A stretch of DNA of 63,529 nucleotides from CAG-791 sp963655255 (GTDB lineage: Bacteria; Bacillota; Clostridia; Lachnospirales; Lachnospiraceae). The notes beneath the pieces were generated by a model. That model saw nothing but the letters and a program-made list of their open reading frames with translations. It was not told the DNA's origin and searched no databases. The stretch is from NCBI GenBank assembly GCA_963655255.1, contig CAVKEB010000011.1, forward strand, positions 1 through 63,529, written 5' to 3'. Shown here piece by piece: positions 58,455-63,529 of this stretch (its first letter is position 1; every line of letters begins with the position of its first letter). The translations under genes and the position numbers were made by a program.

Positions 58455-60167
58455 TCACTTCTTCGGCAGCTTGAAGGAGCTCTTCAGAGACACAATCCGG
58501 TTGAACACCGGTGCCCCTTCCTTCGAATCCTTGGAATCCACACAGAAGAACCCGTTCCGGACGAACTGGAAGCGGTCATAGGCCTTGCTGTCCTTCAAGG
58601 CGGGCTCGCACCATGCCTGTACCACCGTCAGACTGTTCGGGTTGAGGTTCAGGGATCCGTCCTCATTGTATACGCCCTTCTCCTCATCAATGATGTTCTC
58701 ATACAGGCGTACCGGCAGCTGAACCGCATCCTGCGCGTTGACCCAGTGGATGGTTCCCTTGACCTTGCGTCCCTCGAAGCCGCTCCCCGACTTCGTCTCC
58801 GGATCATAGGTGCAGTGAACCACCGTCACATTGCCCGCGTCGTCCGTCTCATAGGAAACGCACTTGACAAAGTACGCGTACATCAGGCGCACTTCGTTTC
58901 CGGGATACAGTCTCTTGTACTTCGGAACCGGCTCCGCCATGAAGTCCTCCCGCTCGATCCAGAGCTCACGGGAGAACGTGATTTTCCGGCTTCCCAGCGC
59001 TTCGTTCTCCAGATTGTTCGGGGCTTCCAGCTCCTCGCTCTGACCCTCCGGATAATTGTCAATGACAAGCTTCAGCGGATTCAGAACAGCCAGCATGCGG
59101 CTGCAGGAAGGCTTCAGATCCTCACGGATGCAGTACTCCAGCGCCGCGTAGTCATTGACGGACTGGCTCTTGGAAACGCCTGCCATCTCCACAAATTTCT
59201 TGATGGAGGACGGTGTGTAGCCGCGGCGGCGAAGACCGGAGATGGAAACCAGTCTCGGATCGTCCCAGCCGTCCACAATTCCCTCTTCCACGAGTCTCTT
59301 GATATAGCGCTTGCCGGTCACAACGTTCTTGAGGTAGAGCTTTGCGAACTCGATCTGGCGCGGCGGCTGCGGGAACTCCGCCTCTCTGACGACCCAGTCA
59401 TAGAGCGGGCGGTGATCCTCGAACTCCAGCGTGCAGATGGAGTGAGTGATTCCCTCAATCGCGTCTTCGATCGGATGCGCGAAGTCATACATCGGATAGA
59501 TGCACCACTTGTCCCCGGTGTTCTGATGCGTCAGGTGCGCCACGCGGTAGAGAATCGGATCGCGCATGTTGATGTTGGACGATGCCATATCAATCTTCGC
59601 GCGGAGTGTCTTCTCGCCGTCGGCGTATTTTCCTTCCTTCATCTCCTGGAACAGCCGCAGGTTCTCCTCGACGGAGCGCTCCCGCATCGGATCATTCCGG
59701 CCGGGCTCCGTGAGCGTCCCGCGGTACTCGCGCATCTCATCCGCCGTAAGGTCGGACACATAGGCCTTTCCCTTGCGGATCAGCTTCAGCGCGATCTCAT
59801 ACATCTGGTCAAAATAGTTGCTGGCGAAAAAGAGTCTGTCCTCGTAGTCCGCCCCCAGCCACTTGACGTCTTCCTTGATCGATTCCACGAACTCGGATTT
59901 CTCCTTCGTCGGGTTCGTATCGTCAAAGCGGAGATTGAACTTGCCGCCGTACTCCTTCGCAAGGCCGTAATTCAGAAGAATGCTCTTCGCATGGCCGATG
60001 TGAAGATAGCCGTTCGGCTCCGGCGGAAAACGGGTCTGCACATGATCGTACCGTCCCTCCGCCAGATCCTTGTCGATCTCCAGCTCAATAAAATTCTTGT
60101 TCTCTCCGTTGAGGGCCTCTACCTTCTCAGTTCCGTCCTCGGAGCGTCTGATTTCATCTGTACTCAT
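58455..60167 (-). CDS. glnS: Glutaminyl-tRNA synthetase
   Basis: GlnRS charges tRNA-Gln with glutamine. The 570-residue class I synthetase has the HIGH motif in RFPPEPNGYLHIGHAKSI, then FDDTNPTKEKSEFVESI, FAHPIEDAIEGITHSICTLEFEDHRPLYDW and DGWDDPRLVSISGLRRRGYTP. The usual MSKRKL signature reads VTGKRYIKRL here; the two basic residues are retained. The C-terminal beta-barrel anticodon domain is present (REDFMAEPVPKYKRLYPGNEVRLMYAY). Direct charging means the cell need not rely only on the GatCAB route for Gln. It lies 16 bases after guaB, in one operon. Confidence 0.95.
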   Translation of the reverse strand: MSTDEIRRSEDGTEKVEALNGENKNFIELEIDKDLAEGRYDHVQTRFPPEPNGYLHIGHAKSILLNYGLAKEYGGKFNLRFDDTNPTKEKSEFVESIKEDVKWLGADYEDRLFFASNYFDQMYEIALKLIRKGKAYVSDLTADEMREYRGTLTEPGRNDPMRERSVEENLRLFQEMKEGKYADGEKTLRAKIDMASSNINMRDPILYRVAHLTHQNTGDKWCIYPMYDFAHPIEDAIEGITHSICTLEFEDHRPLYDWVVREAEFPQPPRQIEFAKLYLKNVVTGKRYIKRLVEEGIVDGWDDPRLVSISGLRRRGYTPSSIKKFVEMAGVSKSQSVNDYAALEYCIREDLKPSCSRMLAVLNPLKLVIDNYPEGQSEELEAPNNLENEALGSRKITFSRELWIEREDFMAEPVPKYKRLYPGNEVRLMYAYFVKCVSYETDDAGNVTVVHCTYDPETKSGSGFEGRKVKGTIHWVNAQDAVQLPVRLYENIIDEEKGVYNEDGSLNLNPNSLTVVQAWCEPALKDSKAYDRFQFVRNGFFCVDSKDSKEGAPVFNRIVSLKSSFKLPKK

Positions 60168-60183
60168 ATACCGTGATTCCTAA

Positions 60184-61641
60184 TTATTTCTCATTAACAC
60201 TGTAGTTCGGAGCTTCCTTCGTGATCTGAATGTCATGCGGATGATTCTCACGAAGCGACGCGTTCGAAATCTTGACGAACCGTCCGTTCTCCTGCAGCTC
60301 TTTGATGGTGTGCGATCCGGTCAGTCCCATGCCGGAACGGATGCCGCCCATCAGCTGGAATACCGTATCCTCGACCAGTCCCTTGTAGGCAACACGTCCC
60401 TCTACGCCTTCCGGAACGAGCTTCTTCGCATTCTCCTGGAAATAACGGTCCTTGGAGCCGTTCTCCATGGCGGAGATGGAGCCCATGCCGCGGTATACCT
60501 TGTAGGTTCTGCCCTGGAACAGCTCGGTTGCTCCCGGAGACTCCTCGCAGCCTGCGAAGATGGAGCCCATCATGCAGACATTGCCGCCTGCCGCCAGAGC
60601 CTTGACCATATCTCCGGAGTACTTGATACCGCCATCGGCAATGACCGGAATGCCATATTCCTTTGCCACTGCGTAGGCATCCATGATCGCCGTGATCTGC
60701 GGAACACCACAGCCCGTAACGACACGGGTCGTGCAGATGGAGCCGGGTCCGATTCCGACCTTCACGGCATCGGCTCCCGCCTTGATCAGATCCGCAGCGC
60801 CCTCGCCGGTTGCCACGTTTCCTGCAATGACGTCAAGATCCGGATACGCATCCTTGATCATGCGCAGGCACCGGAGCACGTTCTCTGAATGACCGTGAGA
60901 GGAATCCAGAACAACGCAGTCGACCTTCGCGTTGACCAGTGCCTCGACGCGGTCCAGAACATTGGCCGTAATGCCGACAGCCGCGCCGCACAAAAGCCGT
61001 CCCATCGAATCCTTCGCGGAGAGCGGGTACTTGATGGTCTTCTCAATGTCCTTGATGGTAATGAGTCCGACCAGATTGTAATCGTCATCGACAATCGGGA
61101 GCTTCTCCTTCTTGGAGGCAGCCAGGATCTTCTTCGCCTCTTCCAGCGTTGTTCCCGCATGTCCGGTCACAAGATTCTCGGAGGTCATGACCTCGCTGAT
61201 CTTCTTCGTATAGTCGGTCTCGAATTTCAGATCGCGGTTCGTGATGATGCCGACCAGCTTCTTGCCTTCCGTAATCGGAACGCCGCTGATCCGGAACTTG
61301 CGCATCAGATCCTCGGCATCGGCGAGCGTGTGCTCCGCGGACAGATAGAAGGGATCGGTAATGACGCCGTTCTCGGAGCGCTTTACCTTATCAACCTGAT
61401 CTGCCTGATCCTGAATCGACATGTTCTTATGGATGATACCGATACCGCCCTGTCTTGCCATGGCGATCGCCATACGATCCTCGGTAACCGTGTCCATTCC
61501 CGCACTCATCATGGGGATATTCAGCCGGATCTTCTTCGTCAGGTTGGTGCTCACATCAACCTGGTTCGGCACAACGGTCGAATACGAAGGGACCAGCAGG
61601 ACATCGTCAAAAGTAATTGCTTCTCCGATAATTCTTGCCAT
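60184..61641 (-). CDS. guaB: Inosine-5'-monophosphate dehydrogenase
   Basis: GuaB oxidises IMP to XMP with NAD+, the first committed step to GMP. The 485-residue protein has FDDVLLVPSYS near the N-terminus, then a CBS pair (about 90-205, including ISGVPITEGKKLVGIITNRD and KEKLPIVDDDYNLVGLITIKD). The catalytic Cys is in GIGPGSICTTRVVTGCGVPQ, and the flap motif is SKDRYFQ with VPEGVEGRVAYKG. ATG 61641 has GAGGAGGAAGAA directly before it; a frame start at 61695 is only upstream read-through. No purine riboswitch was seen upstream. Confidence 0.96.
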   Translation of the reverse strand: MARIIGEAITFDDVLLVPSYSTVVPNQVDVSTNLTKKIRLNIPMMSAGMDTVTEDRMAIAMARQGGIGIIHKNMSIQDQADQVDKVKRSENGVITDPFYLSAEHTLADAEDLMRKFRISGVPITEGKKLVGIITNRDLKFETDYTKKISEVMTSENLVTGHAGTTLEEAKKILAASKKEKLPIVDDDYNLVGLITIKDIEKTIKYPLSAKDSMGRLLCGAAVGITANVLDRVEALVNAKVDCVVLDSSHGHSENVLRCLRMIKDAYPDLDVIAGNVATGEGAADLIKAGADAVKVGIGPGSICTTRVVTGCGVPQITAIMDAYAVAKEYGIPVIADGGIKYSGDMVKALAAGGNVCMMGSIFAGCEESPGATELFQGRTYKVYRGMGSISAMENGSKDRYFQENAKKLVPEGVEGRVAYKGLVEDTVFQLMGGIRSGMGLTGSHTIKELQENGRFVKISNASLRENHPHDIQITKEAPNYSVNEK

Positions 61642-61714
61642 TTCTTCCTCCTCATAGGTCATACATTGTCTGCAGCTGGTACTCTGCTCCGGCACCTTCC
61701 GATACCGGTTGTAA

Positions 61715-61760
61715 GATATAAGAAACAGGACACGAACCTTTCAGCCCGTATCCTGTTCCG
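61715..61760 (-). terminator. Terminator between the small membrane protein and guaB
   Basis: GAAACAGGACACG (61722-61734) pairs with CGTATCCTGTTCC (61747-61759) with wobbles; TTTCTTATAT follows leftward. Confidence 0.65.
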
Positions 61761-61778
61761 TTATCTTTGTCTTTTCGT

Positions 61779-62312
61779 TTATTCGGTGAAAACCTTTCTG
61801 GGCGCGAACATCCGAATGGCGTTCAGAAGCTTTTCTCCGTCAGAATCCGCAAGATCAAGGATCAGCTTCTGGCTTCCTTCCAGATAGCAGTAATAGGTCG
61901 TTGCCGCCCTCTCGCTGTCATGAGAGGAAAAATCCAGTTCCTTCACCCCCTGACGGTTCCGGTAGCTGTCCAGCTGGTGGGAATTCATGGGAGCGATGAT
62001 TTCCAGCTTATCCAGATCGTACTGGGCGATGGCCTTTCTCTTCTCCTTGTTCATGATCTTCGCCACGCGAAGCTCACGGTCTACCAGAGAGTATTCATAG
62101 TCCACATTGCTGTTCAGCATTGCAAAATATGCTCCGATGGCCGCCAGAACACCGAGCACAATCGGAATCAGCGCCCAGAGCCCGATGACACCCATCATGG
62201 TCAGGCCGCCCAGAAGGAGCAGGACTGCCAGAATCACACAGACTACCTTTGCCACTCCGATCAGCGCATTTTTCTTACAATTGACAACAACCTCAATAAT
62301 TCCGAGTTCCAT
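61779..62312 (-). CDS. DUF6106-like small membrane protein
   Basis: The 177-residue protein has two adjacent membrane helices at about 20-65 (VAKVVCVILAVLLLLGGLTM then MGVIGLWALIPIVLGVLAAIGAYFA). A cytoplasmic domain follows with YEYSLVDRELRVAKIMNKEKRKAI and a beta-rich end. I believe it is the DUF6106 type common in Lachnospiraceae, whose layout resembles membrane-PH-like proteins; no function is known. ATG 62312 has AGAGGTATTTGC upstream. It lies 45 bases after the extracytoplasmic protein gene and probably shares its promoter. Confidence 0.7.
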   Translation of the reverse strand: MELGIIEVVVNCKKNALIGVAKVVCVILAVLLLLGGLTMMGVIGLWALIPIVLGVLAAIGAYFAMLNSNVDYEYSLVDRELRVAKIMNKEKRKAIAQYDLDKLEIIAPMNSHQLDSYRNRQGVKELDFSSHDSERAATTYYCYLEGSQKLILDLADSDGEKLLNAIRMFAPRKVFTE

Positions 62313-62357
62313 GCAAATACCTCTGCTGCTTTCCAAAACCGAATTTACGTTATCTTA

Positions 62358-63170
62358 TTACTTTTCAAACAAATATTCAAGGAATTGCTGACACGTTTCC
62401 GGGTGCTTTGTATTTGCCACTATGCCGTAGATGCAGACGGTGTCCGGGTAGTTCCCGTTTTTCTGAATATAAGGGGCATCCGTGCAGATAATTCCGACCG
62501 GAACCGGATCCTCCATCGCCGAGGGATCCGGGTTCTCGAAAGTCTTCTGATTCTCAAAGGCGCGGGCTGCGGTCTCATCCGCCTCACTGTCCGTTTCCTC
62601 CGTGCTGCCGGTGTCCGTCTTGTCATCCTGCGCATCCTGCATCGCTATGGCCTTTGTTCGGTCTATATAGTAGAAGCGGTCCTCGTACTCCGCCAGCGTA
62701 TCCGCATCCAGCACGTCGCGCAGATCCTTGAATTCGCCGTTGTACGCGTAGTGGTTAAAATACCACGCGTCCATCACGGCCACATCCACCTGCCCTGCCG
62801 CGGTCTCCGCCATGATCTTCTGGACGGAATAAATATCATACTCCGAAGAAGAGCTGTTGCCCGGCGTCAGAATCTCCGAAAGGTCCGCGAACACATCCTC
62901 CTTCGAGGAATCAATTCCCGCATACTCCATGAAGTCCGCACTCAGAGCCTCCTGCTGCGTATCCTGCGGAGCAGCGTTCAGGAACATGGTTCCGAACACG
63001 TACGGCCGGTACGTCACATAGTGATAAATCAGCGCTACGGCCAGCGCTCCGACGCCCAGTGCAATCAGCGTCGGCACCTTCTCATATTCCCAGAACCAGG
63101 CAAGGTGCGCCTTGATTCCCTTCCCTTTTAACTTCTTCCTCTGTTCCCGGATTTCATCATTGATTGCCAT
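62358..63170 (-). CDS. Single-pass membrane protein with large extracytoplasmic domain
   Basis: I do not recognise a named family. The 270-residue protein has a basic cytoplasmic N-terminus (about 1-30), one membrane helix (VPTLIALGVGALAVALIYHY, about 32-51) and an outside domain. The helix is followed by RPYVFGTMFLNAAPQDTQ. VQKIMAETAAGQVDVAVMDA and YFNHYAYNGEFKDLRDVLDADTL are reminiscent of solute-binding proteins but lack a full domain. A Thr/Asp/Glu-rich insert (about 178-205) is low complexity. The start at 63170 has no clear binding site (ATTATG context, AAGGAT 11 bases before). A promoter lies at 63287-63315. Confidence 0.6.
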   Translation of the reverse strand: MAINDEIREQRKKLKGKGIKAHLAWFWEYEKVPTLIALGVGALAVALIYHYVTYRPYVFGTMFLNAAPQDTQQEALSADFMEYAGIDSSKEDVFADLSEILTPGNSSSSEYDIYSVQKIMAETAAGQVDVAVMDAWYFNHYAYNGEFKDLRDVLDADTLAEYEDRFYYIDRTKAIAMQDAQDDKTDTGSTEETDSEADETAARAFENQKTFENPDPSAMEDPVPVGIICTDAPYIQKNGNYPDTVCIYGIVANTKHPETCQQFLEYLFEK

Positions 63171-63286
63171 AATAAAAACATCCTTCCCCTGCTTTCCTTA
63201 AGACTCGATTCACCCTCCCGCGGCGCTTCCGGAAAATCCGTCCGGATCTTCTGTGCCTCGCCTGCGAAAAGAGAAACATCTATCAT

Positions 63287-63315
63287 CATATAGGAAAACA
63301 GAGAAAGGGTGTTAA
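63287..63315 (-). promoter_or_regulatory. Promoter of the two-gene membrane-protein unit
   Basis: TTAACA (63315-63310) and TATATG (63292-63287) on the minus strand, spaced by 17 bases. Confidence 0.55.
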
Positions 63316-63330
63316 TTAAAATTCTGTGAA

Positions 63331-63432
63331 ACAGGAGGAACTGCCGTCAGGCAGTTCCGAGTACGCGAGGAGAAATCCGCGCAGGCGGTTTCTCCGATGC
63401 GGGAGCAAACACACGCAGTGAGTTCGCTCAAA
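63331..63432 (+). repeat. Family A repeat, tandem unit 1 (102 bp)
   Basis: The unit begins ACAGGAGGAACTGCCGTCAG with a GGAACTGC/GCAGTTCC hairpin, continues TACGCGAGGAGAAATCCGCG and TTTCTCCGATGCGGGAGCAA, and ends GTGAGTTCGCTC. Unit 2 repeats it with only a few changes, mostly within the hairpin arms, where they are compensated. Confidence 0.8.
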
Positions 63433-63529
63433 ACAGGAGAAGCTGTCATCAGACAGCTTCGGGTACGCGAGGAAAAATCCGCGCAGGCGGTTTCTCCGAT
63501 GCGGGAGCAAACACACGCAGTGAGTTCGC
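63433..63529 (+). repeat. Family A repeat, tandem unit 2
   Basis: It begins ACAGGAGAAGCTGTCATCAG and is identical to unit 1 over most of its second part. The hairpin arms are GAAGCTGT and ACAGCTTC instead of GGAACTGC and GCAGTTCC, so pairing is preserved while sequence changed. The window ends within or at the end of this unit. Confidence 0.8.

Larger units (their letters stand above)
63171..63529. other. Control region and tandem repeat at the right edge
   Basis: The left half contains the promoter of the leftward gene. From 63331 on it is a tandem repeat that runs to the edge of the window and may continue. No gene was found; frames reading across are repeat translations. Confidence 0.5.

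Noticed and set aside
57768..60176. Very long open frame on the plus strand opposite glnS and the MocR-type gene
   Set aside because: It lies fully antisense to clear genes, has no ribosome binding site and reads as Arg/His-rich sequence typical of the reverse frame of GC-biased codons.
61642..61778. Purine riboswitch before guaB
   Set aside because: Only a terminator-like hairpin and a binding site were found; the conserved purine-aptamer loops are absent.
63316..63516. Small peptide with repeated LLPHRRNRLRGF segment
   Set aside because: It is a translation of the tandem DNA repeat, starts without a binding site and its repeat period follows the DNA structure.
63331..63529. CRISPR array
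   Set aside because: The units are directly adjacent and nearly identical over 102 bp with no unique spacers, and no cas gene is present.

Overview
The window looks like the chromosome of a strictly anaerobic Clostridia, most likely a Lachnospiraceae member. The evidence is the gene content: a Trp T-box in front of trpE, addB-addA recombination genes, DapL-type lysine synthesis, a NifU-like/GGGtGRT pair, a paired SEC-C protein and DUF975 protein, and uracil permease. The core genes are fairly GC rich and most have strong GGAGG ribosome binding sites. The species cannot be named from the sequence.

Layout. 1-2532: an apparently truncated sensor-kinase N-terminus, then a NifU-like scaffold plus GGGtGRT operon ending in a strong terminator. 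2598-3246: a HigB/HigA-type toxin-antitoxin pair. 3404-11386: the complete tryptophan operon on the minus strand, trpE-trpG-trpD-trpC-trpF-trpB-trpA. It is preceded by a promoter and a T-box leader with a UGG specifier, and three of its spacers contain dispersed palindromic repeats. 11381-12966: an archaeal-type ATPase gene bounded by 19-bp direct repeats, one of which carries the trp -35 hexamer. 13054-14940: a GNAT acetyltransferase, a DUF4349 lipoprotein and a GNAT remnant. 15260-19556: tRNA-Pro with an AGG anticodon, followed by a decayed mobile element (broken tyrosine recombinase abutting a broken MobV relaxase) and three lower-GC genes that are probably cargo.

19581-31126: esterase-like hydrolase, VanZ-like and DUF975 membrane proteins, SEC-C protein, then dapL, dapF, nadE, a small exporter-like gene and hisC, followed by the ATPase and permease of an amino-acid ABC transporter. 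The binding-protein gene of that transporter (31652-32596) has two ARG-box-like operators over its promoter. 33078-43913: mgtE, a DUF985 cupin, a YlmH-like S4 protein, addA and addB, all on the minus strand. 44123-47163: uracil permease, an acidic membrane-anchored protein and a TetR-type regulator.

47206-53845: a sugar-utilisation locus with a LacI regulator, a lipoprotein binding protein, two permeases and a GH42 beta-galactosidase. No ATPase is encoded in it, so a shared MsiK-like ATPase elsewhere is likely. 54185-56525: an AraC regulator divergent from a MATE exporter. 56559-63170: a long MocR-type regulator, glnS, guaB and two small membrane proteins. The window ends in a 102-bp tandem repeat that belongs to the same repeat family as the copy between trpB and trpA.

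The most noteworthy points are the dispersed palindromic repeat families, the direct-repeat-flanked ATPase gene at the trp promoter, the tRNA-Pro(AGG), the collapsed mobile element with its unexplained cargo, and the ARG-box operators. No CRISPR array, rRNA or complete prophage was seen.
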